Shown: positions 8,245 through 16,484, counted from the stretch's first letter. The stretch: 37,067 nt of DNA from CAYJDG01 sp964368875 (GCA_964368875.1 CAYJDG010000019.1:1-37067); one strand, 5' to 3'. Numbers and translations are program-made. Notes: generated by a model not told the origin, from the sequence alone.

Positions 8245-8793
8245 TTAAAGAGCGCGGGGATTGTCGAATAATCCGACCTTGAGGTCTTTGGCCTCATAGA
8301 TCACTTTTCCGTCCGCCAGCACTTGGCCGTCTGCGACGCCCAGTACCAGCTTACGGTTGATGACGCGTGAAATATCGAGGTGATACGTCACGAGCTTCGT
8401 CTCAGGTAGAACCTGTCCAGTGAATTTCAATTCCCCGAGCCCGAGCGCACGGCCAGACCCTTGTGCGCCGGTCCAGCCGAGGTAAAAGCCCAGTAACTGC
8501 CACAACGCGTCCAAGCCTAAGCATCCCGGCATAACCGGATCACCTTCGAAATGGCAGGCAAAGAACCACAGGTCAGGTGTAATCTCAAACTCAGCCGTGA
8601 GTTCGCCCTTGCCATGTGCGCCGCCCTCAAGCGTGATATTGCTGATGCGATCGAACATGAGCATCGGCGGTAAAGGGAGCTTTGCATTACCCGGACCGAA
8701 CAATTGCCCGTGGCCGCAGGCCAGCAGGTCGTCGCGGGAATAACTGGATTTGGGGACGAACTGGCCGTCCGGTTTTGTCTGAATCGCGGTCAT
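8245..8793 (-). CDS. fabA: 3-hydroxydecanoyl-ACP dehydratase/isomerase
   Basis: FabA dehydrates 3-hydroxydecanoyl-ACP and isomerises the product to cis-3-decenoyl-ACP, the branch point to unsaturated fatty acids without oxygen. The 182-aa protein has the hot-dog active site with His81 (FFACHFEGDPVMPG) and Asp95 (LGLDALWQ). The 14-residue spacing equals that of His70/Asp84 in E. coli FabA. It heads the fabA-fabB-fabI operon, with fabB beginning 13 bases after its stop. The ribosome binding site is weak. The divergent region upstream (8794-8934) holds a palindrome that could serve as an operator. Confidence 0.95.
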   Translation of the reverse strand: MTAIQTKPDGQFVPKSSYSRDDLLACGHGQLFGPGNAKLPLPPMLMFDRISNITLEGGAHGKGELTAEFEITPDLWFFACHFEGDPVMPGCLGLDALWQLLGFYLGWTGAQGSGRALGLGELKFTGQVLPETKLVTYHLDISRVINRKLVLGVADGQVLADGKVIYEAKDLKVGLFDNPRAL

Positions 8794-8868
8794 GGGTGTA
8801 TCTTATAAAGCCTTTAACCCGTTGCGACAAATAGAAATGACGGGATATTACAGATCATTACATATCCC

Positions 8869-8903
8869 TTATGTTTGACATAACAACAAGGCTTTGCTAG
8901 ATT
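8869..8903 (+). promoter_or_regulatory. sigma70-like promoter with overlapping palindrome
   Basis: TTGACA at 8875-8880 and TAGATT at 8898-8903 are separated by 17 bases and face the small gene at 8935. The -35 box is inside a perfect palindrome, TTATGT-TTG-ACATAA (8869-8883), a layout typical of repressor operators. The divergent fabA gene begins 76 bases away, so the site could affect both. The palindrome and spacing are seen directly. Regulation is inferred. Confidence 0.55.
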
Positions 8904-8934
8904 TTCAACGTAATAATAAAAATTTTAGCCATGA

Positions 8935-9246
8935 ATGCTAAACAACCTTATGTTTGAAAGCCTGAGAACAAATTTCCAAACGGCGCGTGACTGGGTTAAT
9001 GACCCAGCGCATGCAACCTTTGTCTTCGCAACTCCCGGCTTGGTCTTGGCAGTGAACAATATGTTCCAGACCAAACCTACTTTACCCGGCTGCGCCAGCT
9101 TGCTGCTCGCTTTTGCAACTCTTTCTGCATGGAAAAAGACAAATGAGATCATGGATACAACTGCGGCAAGACAAAGTGCAATCACAAATCTGGCAACCGT
9201 GATTTCGCGCGCTGCTGATCAAAAAAGCGGCAATCAGCCAAGCTAG
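8935..9246 (+). CDS. small unknown protein with two hydrophobic segments
   Basis: This 103-aa product is not recognised. Two moderately hydrophobic stretches (TFVFATPGLVLAVNNMF and CASLLLAFATLSAW, about residues 24-62) suggest a hairpin of two membrane helices, followed by a polar, Ala/Thr-rich tail. No clear ribosome binding site precedes the ATG at 8935 or the alternative at 8950. Another ATG at 8931 opens an eight-codon frame (MNAKQPYV) that overlaps the start, which may be chance or a regulatory upstream ORF. Support comes from the good promoter just upstream and from coding-like codon use. Confidence 0.55.
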   Translation: MLNNLMFESLRTNFQTARDWVNDPAHATFVFATPGLVLAVNNMFQTKPTLPGCASLLLAFATLSAWKKTNEIMDTTAARQSAITNLATVISRAADQKSGNQPS

Positions 9247-9288
9247 ATTTTTCTTGTAATACCCAACAAACCTTAAAAAGATTAAATC

Positions 9289-10887
9289 CTATGGCTCATT
9301 CTCTTGCCGTTCATATACGCGCAAGACAGTCGGCCATCTGTTCGTGAAACCAAAACCGTAATAGTCGTTCTCATTAATATGTAGGTCCCGCGCATAGCTA
9401 TAAGGACCCATCGCCCTCTGGATATCTGCAGAGGACTTAAAAAAATCCAGTGCATCACTCTGATTGCTTTTGAGATCAAGCCGCTGGAATAACAGGATCG
9501 GAGGCCGGTAACGCTCGATATCTTCGGCCATCATGCGCGCAAATCGTGCACGATCCGCACGGGCCTCAAGCTGCTCCTCCGCAGTAAGGGCGCCAGCTTC
9601 TTCAAGGCGTCGGTAATGCTCAAGCCCCGGCATAAACCACAATGTCGAAAATCTGGAGGCGTACTGTATTCCCGTATACTGACTGACCTCAGCGCCAAGG
9701 CCTAGAAAGCGGTTCATGATCAAGAACCCCTTCACTTCACTCTTTGAATTGGCTTCGATGATCTCCTGCGGCAATTGCAGCTCTGCGTAAGTCGCATGCC
9801 GTGCGTAACTAAAGGATGGGGGTGCGTATAAATAGGCCAGTCCAACCATAATAAGCGCTGAAATCAGGTTGGCATGCCTGACTTTACTGGAGTGAATCAG
9901 ATGACTGAAAACAACTGACACAACACAGGCCGCTGCAACGATTGCAGGAATATAATGGTAAAAATACCCGGTCCCTTGCAAAAGAACCGGGATGAGAGAT
10001 ACAGCCGACAGCAGCAGAAAATACTTACAAACCCCTTTGGTGGCCTTTTCTATCGCCAGATACTCAACCAAGGTGAGAAGAAAAAATCCTCCTACACAGA
10101 GACTTGTGACCGTCAAATATAGGTTCTGATCATACTGTGAGAGTTGATAATATTTCAGTACATCGGGAAGAATGACGAACAGATAATCCTGAAAAAACAC
10201 CCACATCACGCCGGCATAGCCCAGTGTGACAGCGCTGAGAGTTAAAAAGTCGACATCCTTCAGGAAGGATAAATCCTTACGCACCCATATACGATGCAGC
10301 AGCATGCCGACAGGTATAAACCCGTAATGTGGCTTCAATAGCATCAGCATAACTGCCATCCCCATAAAGATGCGGCTAGACAGCGTTGCTTTAAATCGGC
10401 CTTGCGTTATCAGGAATTGCAAAAGCGTGAACGGTAATAGCACCATAGCGAGCAGATGGTCACGCTCTCCGAAAGAGACTCCCGTCATAACCGTAGTGGC
10501 GAGCATAAAGCCTATGATGATCGCAGCAAATCCCGGCATGCGCGACGGCAGCATCTGCGCAAGAGACTTCCAAAGCACATAGACGCTCAAACCGAGGATG
10601 AGAAGCGCCTGTAATACCAGCATGTAATCGAGCGACCAGCCTAAATTGCTTTCCGCAAGAACTGGCAAAATATGAACCAGCATGCTCATCGGTGGATTAA
10701 CTTCGTAAGCCACCTCGCTCATCAGGCCACCGGCCAGTATTCTGCGGAGACATATACAGAGCCATAAAATATCCGGATTGATCGTGACCTGGGTTTTCAG
10801 CCACAGCCATGGCGCCAATAATATTGGAAGAACAAACCACGGAAGATAGAGATGTAAGATTTTTTGGCGGGGTATCTGCTCAGCCAC
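9289..10887 (-). CDS. polytopic membrane protein, GT-C glycosyltransferase-like
   Basis: This 532-aa protein has about ten to eleven hydrophobic helices in residues 12-370 and a roughly 150-residue soluble C-terminal domain. The first large loop carries EVAYEVNPPMSMLVH, and a second segment reads SFGERDHLLAMVLLPF. Loops with YE..NPP and FGERDHL are familiar from bacterial GT-C-type (ArnT/PMT-like) polyprenyl-phosphate-sugar transferases of the inner membrane. The acceptor and sugar cannot be inferred. The start is a GTG at 10887 with GGGGGAG upstream. It sits 17 bases downstream of the 326-aa unknown gene, so the two are probably co-transcribed. Confidence 0.65.
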   Translation of the reverse strand: MAEQIPRQKILHLYLPWFVLPILLAPWLWLKTQVTINPDILWLCICLRRILAGGLMSEVAYEVNPPMSMLVHILPVLAESNLGWSLDYMLVLQALLILGLSVYVLWKSLAQMLPSRMPGFAAIIIGFMLATTVMTGVSFGERDHLLAMVLLPFTLLQFLITQGRFKATLSSRIFMGMAVMLMLLKPHYGFIPVGMLLHRIWVRKDLSFLKDVDFLTLSAVTLGYAGVMWVFFQDYLFVILPDVLKYYQLSQYDQNLYLTVTSLCVGGFFLLTLVEYLAIEKATKGVCKYFLLLSAVSLIPVLLQGTGYFYHYIPAIVAAACVVSVVFSHLIHSSKVRHANLISALIMVGLAYLYAPPSFSYARHATYAELQLPQEIIEANSKSEVKGFLIMNRFLGLGAEVSQYTGIQYASRFSTLWFMPGLEHYRRLEEAGALTAEEQLEARADRARFARMMAEDIERYRPPILLFQRLDLKSNQSDALDFFKSSADIQRAMGPYSYARDLHINENDYYGFGFTNRWPTVLRVYERQENEP

Positions 10888-10904
10888 AAAAGCTCCCCCG
10901 GAGA

Positions 10905-11885
10905 TTAAAACCCGACCCAGAACGCCTTATACGTTTCGGTGATCGCGGCCATCGCGAGCGGTTTGGCGATAACAGGCGCAATTTCGGGATTTTCTCCCGT
11001 CGCAGCAACCGCCAGCATGCGGCCTGCAGCCTTGGCGCAGGCTACAGCCTGCTCTTTCAAATCCGGCATCGGGATCGCGGAAAAGAACAACTGGGCGTAT
11101 GGCTCAACACCTTCCAGCAATTCAGACGGCGGGTCAGCCGGGCAATCATTGGCCGCAAGCCCTAAGCGCCAGTCACTGCCCGCAGGCGTGCCCATGCGGA
11201 TCGCTTCAGTCGTCATGACATAAACCAGATCATCGAGATCGAATGGCTCGGATGGGACGATATCTTTTGGTAATTTCTTTTGCAGCAGGTTGTATTTCGC
11301 AAGACGCCAGCCAGCGGCTCCGCAAAGACCACCGAGACAATCCCCCAGCGTCCAGCCATCACGACCGATTTTCTTTTCAATCAGCACATCGCAGAGTTCC
11401 TGCGCCGTGACTTCATACGCCATGCAGCGCGTCGCATATTCAATCAGCAAGCGGAAGCTCTCGGCGCGTGGCACGCCCTCGTCTTCCCATGTAACGATCA
11501 TGTGGTGCGCCAGCGTTACCAGCATTTCATGGAACGCAAATTCACAATCAGCCCAGTCTTCCATAGCAAGGCGCGCCAGTTCGCGGCCCCGCTCAGTATA
11601 ACGGTCGATGGCATGCGGCTCGAAGTTGATCCAGGCGGGCAGATCGCCCTCGAACGGGTCGGCGCCCAGCATAACACTAATCTTGTTCAACGTGGCTTCG
11701 AGCGTTTCGTCCGGTTGTTCAAAAAAGAAGGCCGTCTCGGTCAGAACCCCGGCCATAACCTGCAGCATGACGCGGACGTCAGTGCCCTGCTCCGTGGTCC
11801 CCTCAAAGGAGACCCGGGCTAATTTGGACAGATTCGCCTGTAAGAGGTGGGCGACTTCCACTCTGGCAACATTCATTACGGACAT
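10905..11885 (-). CDS. unknown 326-aa cytoplasmic protein
   Basis: I do not recognise this family. The product is acidic, mainly helical by composition and without signal peptide or membrane segments. It contains three tryptophan-centred helices in the middle (MEDWADCEFAFHEML, MIVTWEDEG, GRDGWTLGDCLGGLCG) and several cysteines. No catalytic motif is evident. An alternative ATG lies three codons in, at 11876, and neither start has a clear binding site. It precedes the GT-C-like gene by 17 bases. The 100 bases upstream of it (11886-11986) are purine-rich and contain no feature I can name. Confidence 0.6.
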   Translation of the reverse strand: MSVMNVARVEVAHLLQANLSKLARVSFEGTTEQGTDVRVMLQVMAGVLTETAFFFEQPDETLEATLNKISVMLGADPFEGDLPAWINFEPHAIDRYTERGRELARLAMEDWADCEFAFHEMLVTLAHHMIVTWEDEGVPRAESFRLLIEYATRCMAYEVTAQELCDVLIEKKIGRDGWTLGDCLGGLCGAAGWRLAKYNLLQKKLPKDIVPSEPFDLDDLVYVMTTEAIRMGTPAGSDWRLGLAANDCPADPPSELLEGVEPYAQLFFSAIPMPDLKEQAVACAKAAGRMLAVAATGENPEIAPVIAKPLAMAAITETYKAFWVGF

Positions 11886-11986
11886 GTGAGTCAGATTGAT
11901 TCTGAAAAGGAGGGAGGGTAACGAGGAAGGAAGGCAAGATGTGGACAGATTTGGGGAAAAGAGATGAATCCCACTGATTCGTAATG

Positions 11987-12475
11987 TTAATTTAAAATTT
12001 CAGATGGGTAAACACCCCAAAGGAACTTTTTTTCTACCCACCCTGTAAATGGCACCAGCTCCAATTTACAGAATTTCGCATCGCATTCGGCGACATGCGC
12101 AATGACAGCAGGCTCAAGCTTGGCGACAGGCTGCTTGCTCTCTTCATCCGCCCACGCAGTCACCGGGCCTTTTGCTCCGATAATGGCGGTGCGCTGGCCG
12201 GAGAGGAGGATTTTATGAACCCAGGCTGTTTCCCCGGATGGGTCTTTAATTTTACGCCAGACATCGAATTCCTGCACGATCTCGACTGGCAGTCCTTCGC
12301 GCTTATAAATCCAGCGGATCGGGTAATCCATGCTGGGTCCGGTCCGCGCAAAGACACTATCAGATTTCAGGGATGCAAAACGTGGCAGTGGCAGGCCTGA
12401 TCCCTCTTTAGGATCATCCTCGGCCCATGCGGGCGCTGCTATAAGCAGCAATACGGCAAGAAGTGCGAAGCGCAT
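11987..12475 (-). CDS. secreted bacterial SH3-domain protein
   Basis: The 162-aa product has a signal peptide (FALLAVLLLIAAPAWA, cleavage after AWA) and a mature part made largely of SH3-type repeats. One runs through SVFARTGPSMDYPIRWIYKRE to DPSGETAWVHK (about residues 40-95) and a second, degenerate one through VAKLEPAVIAHV to VEKKFLWGVYP. The RTGPSMDYP..W segment and the GExxWV turn are characteristic of the SH3_4 family of proteobacterial periplasmic proteins, thought to bind cell-wall components. Its precise role is unknown. The downstream region carries no obvious terminator. Confidence 0.8.
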   Translation of the reverse strand: MRFALLAVLLLIAAPAWAEDDPKEGSGLPLPRFASLKSDSVFARTGPSMDYPIRWIYKREGLPVEIVQEFDVWRKIKDPSGETAWVHKILLSGQRTAIIGAKGPVTAWADEESKQPVAKLEPAVIAHVAECDAKFCKLELVPFTGWVEKKFLWGVYPSEILN

Positions 12476-12515
12476 GGCCTGAGAGTGTATAGGAAATTTA
12501 TCATTTGAAAACAGC

Positions 12516-13538
12516 TTACTTTTTGAAAATGCTTGGCTTGCTAATTCGCATATCCAATTTCGTCGCTCCGGCCGAGGTAATCACAACCTCTTTCTCAGCT
12601 ACATAGTATTTGAGATCAGATTCCTGCAGCTCTTCACCATCCTTCGGTGCGGCTTCGTATTTACGGGCTGAATATAAGTCCATGACCAGCGAAGGCGCAG
12701 GCCGAACTTTGGATGCGGTATCCGGATCCGTCAAATGCGCCATGATGTAATTCTGGCGCAACCGCTCATCGAGAATTTCATTCATATCGCGGGTACCGCT
12801 CAAATGGTGGCGGTCCCATATAGCGACAGCCTTCTCTCCCCCCGTCAAAGAAATCATCTTATCGATATGCGCCCCTTCGGCTTCCGGAGATGTGCGAACG
12901 AGATCATATTGGCGACGAATTTCCTGTCGCCGTGTATAAAATTCAGTCAGGCGGGCGACATAGGAATTGAGCTGCTCCCATAAGGCATGTCGCTCTTCCG
13001 GTGTTCCAGTTTGCTTATCCCAGAACTCAGGATCGCTGATGGATTGCTGATATGTAGTACCAATCTTTCTGTTCTGGACGCGAAAAATCTTCTCTTCAGT
13101 ATGGACTGCATCTTCTTGCGTCAGGAATTCCGTACCGTAGCTTTCGCCAGTGAAATGAACCTGCATCCCGTATTTCTTTGCCTCGACCAGCATCAACGCA
13201 TACCCAAGTCCCGTTGCTTTACGCTCTTCGTCACTTTTAGCCGTCGTCGATTCCAGCATCGGCGCATAGCGCATGATCTCCATATCTGACACCAGCGGCG
13301 GCTTGTTATTGATTTTGCGCAGCAGGGCGCGATCATCCGGCGTGGTTTCACGATATTCCAGCATCAGATGTTTCACACCCGACTTCGCCATAGCAGGGAT
13401 ATTGCCGACAATCGCCTTCAGCAGAGTTGTATCGCCATGCGTATCGTTCGCCAGAAAGGTGAATTGCTGGGGACCGGCGGTCAAACTGCCGAACGGGTTG
13501 GCGGGATCAATGACGATTTTCGGGGTTGGTGAGTCCAT
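12516..13538 (-). CDS. EreA/ChaN/TraB-fold-like protein, function unknown
   Basis: This 340-aa soluble protein has two motifs spaced as in the EreA/TraB/ChaN/Pasteurella-toxin superfamily. An early strand ends in FLANDTHGDTTLL (about residue 30), like the GExH motif, and a later strand ends in AVAIWDRHHLSGTRDM (about residue 245), like the second conserved His motif. LMLEYRETTPDD after the first motif also fits, since acidic residues are usual there. This is fold-level inference. The acidic residue of GExH is here Asn-Asp, so activity may differ. The C-terminal 60 residues are unlike anything I know. No binding site precedes the ATG at 13538. Confidence 0.55.
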   Translation of the reverse strand: MDSPTPKIVIDPANPFGSLTAGPQQFTFLANDTHGDTTLLKAIVGNIPAMAKSGVKHLMLEYRETTPDDRALLRKINNKPPLVSDMEIMRYAPMLESTTAKSDEERKATGLGYALMLVEAKKYGMQVHFTGESYGTEFLTQEDAVHTEEKIFRVQNRKIGTTYQQSISDPEFWDKQTGTPEERHALWEQLNSYVARLTEFYTRRQEIRRQYDLVRTSPEAEGAHIDKMISLTGGEKAVAIWDRHHLSGTRDMNEILDERLRQNYIMAHLTDPDTASKVRPAPSLVMDLYSARKYEAAPKDGEELQESDLKYYVAEKEVVITSAGATKLDMRISKPSIFKK

Positions 13539-13627
13539 GGACGACCAGACTAGCCGAATAAGTTAATTTTTCAATTAAAACCCTTTATTTCTGGACGTTT
13601 AAGGGTGTTTTACCTTACAACCGCCCG

Positions 13628-14611
13628 ATGAAGCCTCTCGTTTCCGTAGCCCCGATGATGGACTGGACCGACCGCCACTGCCGGTATTTTCACCGGCTGC
13701 TGTCGCCGCACGCGTGGCTTTATACTGAAATGGTCACGACTGGGGCCCTTCTGCATGGCAAACATCACCAGCATCTGCGCTACAGCCCTCAGGAACATCC
13801 GGTCGTTCTGCAACTTGGCGGTTCCGATCCCGCCGCCCTCGCCGCCAGCGCGAAAATGGGTGCAGACTACGGCTACGATGAAATCAACCTTAACTGCGGT
13901 TGCCCCAGCGACCGTGTCCAACAAGGTAAATTCGGTGCCTGCCTGATGGCCGAGCCGGAGCTTGTGGCCGATGGTGTTGCCGCGATGGCCGCTGCAGTTG
14001 ATATTCCAATCACCATCAAATGCCGCATCGGCATCGATGACACTGAAGATTACGAATTTCTCGAATCCTTTGTGACCAAGGTTGCGCCCGCTGGCTGTAG
14101 AACCTTCATTATCCATGCGCGCAAGGCGTGGCTGAAGGGCTTGAGCCCCAAAGAGAACCGCGAAGTCCCGCCGCTTAAATATGATGTCGTTGCACGGCTC
14201 AAGGCTGCCCGTCCTGATCTTTGCATCATCCTCAACGGGGGGCTCAAAACCACAGCTCAGGTCAGCGAAGCCCTGCAAACATTCGACGGCGTCATGATTG
14301 GACGCGAGGCGTATCAGAAACCCTGGTCGTTGGCGGAACTGGAAGCCCATATTTATGGCACGCCCCTGCCCGACCGTCATGCCATCGCCCGCGCTATGGC
14401 GGTCTACAGTGCTGAGGTCGCGGAGCGAGACGGCACGCCGATCCACAGCGTTACCCGCCATATGCTGGGTCTCTATAATGGTCTCCGCGGCGCACGGCAC
14501 TGGCGGCGGCAGGTCGGCGGTGCATCCTTTGCCGCCAAAGATGCAGCAAGCCTGATTGAAGAAGCCCTGGTTGCGATTGATTCTTATAGGGATATGGAAC
14601 TAGCCGCCTGA
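13628..14611 (+). CDS. dusA: tRNA-dihydrouridine(20/20a) synthase
   Basis: DusA is an FMN enzyme that reduces uridines in the tRNA D-loop using NADPH. The 327-aa TIM-barrel protein begins with the DusA-type VAPMMDWTDRHCRYF, in which MDWTDRHCR is diagnostic for DusA rather than DusB or DusC. It continues with HPVVLQLGGSDP and INLNCGCPSDRVQQGKFGACLM, which holds the catalytic Cys92. The FMN-phosphate segments LNGGLKT and GVMIGREAYQKPW are also present. It appears full length and intact. The 96 bases after it contain no terminator I can identify. Confidence 0.95.
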   Translation: MKPLVSVAPMMDWTDRHCRYFHRLLSPHAWLYTEMVTTGALLHGKHHQHLRYSPQEHPVVLQLGGSDPAALAASAKMGADYGYDEINLNCGCPSDRVQQGKFGACLMAEPELVADGVAAMAAAVDIPITIKCRIGIDDTEDYEFLESFVTKVAPAGCRTFIIHARKAWLKGLSPKENREVPPLKYDVVARLKAARPDLCIILNGGLKTTAQVSEALQTFDGVMIGREAYQKPWSLAELEAHIYGTPLPDRHAIARAMAVYSAEVAERDGTPIHSVTRHMLGLYNGLRGARHWRRQVGGASFAAKDAASLIEEALVAIDSYRDMELAA

Positions 14612-14707
14612 AAATATGTACAAATTTCCCTTTCTTCTCTTGTTCCGGCATAGTTAAGCATTACAATCCACTCGCAATGAATCGCCTTTAAGGGGGGCGC
14701 TCACTGG

Positions 14708-15289
14708 ATGAATTGGCACCGCCTGGACCGCGATAAAACCGTCGACATGATCAACAGCGTCAAATCCGCTGCTGAAGCTCTTTTGTTCTCGCCGATCACC
14801 AGCGAGGCCAAATGCACACGTCTTCCTTTTTATACCAACCATTTGCTCTATAGGCTGACCAACTACGCCTCTCTGCCGACATTCAGCATGGATTTCATTG
14901 GCGATGGGCAGAAGTTTTTCTACCTTGATGGTTCGGATAATCCGATCAACCAGATCAATGGGATGGCTGGTCTGAACCTGACCAAGGAAACGGTGATCCC
15001 GTATCTCAATTTTTACTTTTTGAACGTGCGCCTTGAAGAAGGCGAAATCATCGTTCTGAAAGACCCGCAGGAAGCGGCCACCATCGATATGTTTGATGAC
15101 GAGCGGCGCGAGAACATCGACCTGCAGCCTGACCAGGCGAAGATTTCATCCGATGGCGCAGGTGTTTTCGTCGTTCTGACACCTATCTTTCTTGATGGCA
15201 GCTTGGTCGATGCGGAGATTACAGTTGATCCAGCGGGCCACGTAAATGTGAAGTCGCTCGGCATGATGAAACTGCCGAACTGGCAGTAA
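14708..15289 (+). CDS. unknown 193-aa protein
   Basis: I do not recognise this family. The product is soluble, with alternating hydrophobic strands and a conserved-looking segment rich in aromatic residues (ETVIPYLNFYFLNVRLEEGE, about residues 94-113). It has an acidic stretch (MFDDERRENIDLQPDQ) and ends in a strand-rich block with LTPIFLDGSLVDAEI. No signal peptide or catalytic motif is seen. A strong purine-rich binding site (AAGGGGGG, 14691-14698) precedes the ATG. The next gene starts 27 bases after its stop, so the pair is probably an operon. Confidence 0.65.
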   Translation: MNWHRLDRDKTVDMINSVKSAAEALLFSPITSEAKCTRLPFYTNHLLYRLTNYASLPTFSMDFIGDGQKFFYLDGSDNPINQINGMAGLNLTKETVIPYLNFYFLNVRLEEGEIIVLKDPQEAATIDMFDDERRENIDLQPDQAKISSDGAGVFVVLTPIFLDGSLVDAEITVDPAGHVNVKSLGMMKLPNWQ

Positions 15290-15316
15290 TAAGAAGATAC
15301 GAGATAGAGGAATACC

Positions 15317-15874
15317 ATGAGTGACATACTCAAAGCCTTCGGCAACATCGGCACACCAGGCGCGCCTGCTTACACGCATCCACTCGCGGACGATATTCTG
15401 CGCGAATGCTCTTCATTGCTGATGGAAATACCTGAGGGCCGTCGGCTACTGAAATACGCCAAGGATGCAGACATTGGTTTACACGTCATGACAGGGCGTG
15501 AACCGGGCTACCGCTATGGCGATGCCAATAATGTCTTTCTGGTCTGCCCGGCGAATACCAAAGCAGTGGATCTCGATGAAATGGCTGTAAACTTGGGTTT
15601 AGCGATCTATGATGCTGAATTGCCGAGTCTCGGCAGCCCTCACCCAACTCCTGGGATATTTACCCCTGAAATGGAGAGAGTGGCCTTAAATCATATCCTT
15701 GACATAATCATTGAAATGTGTAAAATATCAAATGAGTTCGTAAAGGTTAAACCCGATACGAAACTTATTGACCTAATTGAAAAGTTAGGACATGCTGAGA
15801 TTAATAGAGGAATCGGCACAGGCAAAAGTAAGCAAGAACTGGCCGAAGTGTTAGCAAAAAGCCTAAAACAATAA
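15317..15874 (+). CDS. unknown 185-aa protein with an AT-rich C-terminal third
   Basis: The ATG has AGAGG just upstream. The N-terminal two thirds (PEGRRLLKYAKDADIGLHVM, then YGDANNVFLVCPANTKAVDLDEMAVNLGLAIYDAEL) has the rhythm of small bacterial DUF6782-like putative metallopeptidases. However, no HExxH is present at the expected helix, so any such relative would be inactive. This is speculative. From about 15650 the DNA becomes clearly AT-richer and codon use changes, and that part encodes a helical, Lys/Glu-rich tail. The tail may be a later addition or a divergent module. A 33-codon gene with a perfect binding site follows after 31 bases. Confidence 0.6.
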   Translation: MSDILKAFGNIGTPGAPAYTHPLADDILRECSSLLMEIPEGRRLLKYAKDADIGLHVMTGREPGYRYGDANNVFLVCPANTKAVDLDEMAVNLGLAIYDAELPSLGSPHPTPGIFTPEMERVALNHILDIIIEMCKISNEFVKVKPDTKLIDLIEKLGHAEINRGIGTGKSKQELAEVLAKSLKQ

Positions 15875-15905
15875 GTGTGTATCTACTATATAGGAGGGTA
15901 CTAAT

Positions 15906-16007
15906 ATGAGACAAAACGCCGCACGCAGAGTAGCTTCAGCCGTTTCCCTGTTTTCAGGAGCCGCGCCATCCATTTGGGCCGCCCCTACCGCGCCAGAGCA
16001 CCGCTAA
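15906..16007 (+). CDS. 33-aa peptide, signal-peptide-like
   Basis: This small frame (34 codons with the stop) is preceded by AGGAGG at 15892-15897, eight bases before the ATG, the best ribosome binding site in the window. The peptide has an Arg-rich start (MRQNAARR), a short apolar core (VASAVSLFSGAAPSIWAA) and a short polar end. It looks like an export signal with almost no mature part. A rho-independent terminator follows at 16052. It may be a genuine small secreted peptide, a leader peptide or the remnant of a truncated gene. Its function is not inferred. Confidence 0.45.
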   Translation: MRQNAARRVASAVSLFSGAAPSIWAAPTAPEHR

Positions 16008-16051
16008 GAACAGCTGGTAATCTAAACCAGACTGGTTAACAGATCCTTAAC

Positions 16052-16077
16052 AAAAGGCCATCAGTGATGGCCTTTTT
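16052..16077 (+). terminator. rho-independent terminator
   Basis: The 11-bp stem AAAAGGCCATC pairs with GATGGCCTTTT around an AGT loop and is followed by a T. It ends the 14.7-16.0 kb transcription unit, 45 bases after the 33-aa peptide gene. Confidence 0.88.
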
Positions 16078-16090
16078 GCTATTTAAAATC

Positions 16091-16127
16091 TTTGTTCGCA
16101 AAAAATGAAACGACGAACAAACTGATA
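16091..16127. repeat. 17-bp dispersed element (copy 1) with an internal inverted repeat
   Basis: CGACGAACAAACTGATA at 16111-16127 is the exact reverse complement of the two copies at 32773 and 32815. Its CGAACAAA part is also complementary to TTTGTTCG at 16091-16098, giving an 8-bp stem with a 15-base loop. Its distance to the start codon of the small gene at 16215 is 87 bases, and copy 3 lies 85 bases from the kinase start in the same relative orientation. A shared regulatory element is the simplest reading. Confidence 0.65.
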
Positions 16128-16214
16128 AGAAACCGCCATTTCATTTTTTATTTGGCTTTTATTTAAGATTCAGAGGTAAAATTATTTATATTCATTTTCG
16201 CGAAGGGACATATT

Positions 16215-16484
16215 ATGCCTGAACCAACTGCAAAACCACCGGAAGCGGCCGCATCGGCCCCACCACCAAAACCAAGCATGCTTGATAACCTTTTGAGCTT
16301 TCTGGGCGCGAAAGACCCTGCCTCTCCTGTGGCAACAGCTGCAGCCGGCGGTCAATCACAGTCAAGCAAACCAGCTGGTAACGATATTTGCGCGGCCACA
16401 CAGCCAAAAGTAGATGCCGGCCAAAGTCTGTCTCACCGGGATATGCTGATGAGAGAGCGTGCGGGCTGCGGCGTGGGCTCCTGA
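16215..16484 (+). CDS. small KPSMLD-motif protein, tandem paralog 1
   Basis: This 89-aa protein has no signal peptide or membrane segment. It opens with a Pro/Ala-rich stretch (MPEPTAKPPEAAASAP), followed by KPSMLDNLLSFLGAKDP, an amphipathic helix shared with the protein encoded at 16608. The rest is Ala/Gly/Gln/Ser-rich with Cys56 and a terminal RAGCGVGS. The binding site AAGGGA precedes the ATG, and the segment from AAGGGA to the start is similar in both paralogs. The gene stands alone between two terminators, so it is expressed from its own promoter. The function is unknown. Confidence 0.65.
   Translation: MPEPTAKPPEAAASAPPPKPSMLDNLLSFLGAKDPASPVATAAAGGQSQSSKPAGNDICAATQPKVDAGQSLSHRDMLMRERAGCGVGS

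Noticed and set aside
13576..13614. Imperfect inverted repeat between the EreA-like gene and dusA
   Set aside because: The arms (AAAACCCTTTA and TTAAGGGTGTTTT) pair imperfectly and both flanking genes point away from it, so it is not a terminator. It is too weak to call an operator.
13610..14500. Long open frame antisense to dusA
   Set aside because: Shadow of a well-supported gene. The residue composition is low-complexity-like and no family is recognised.
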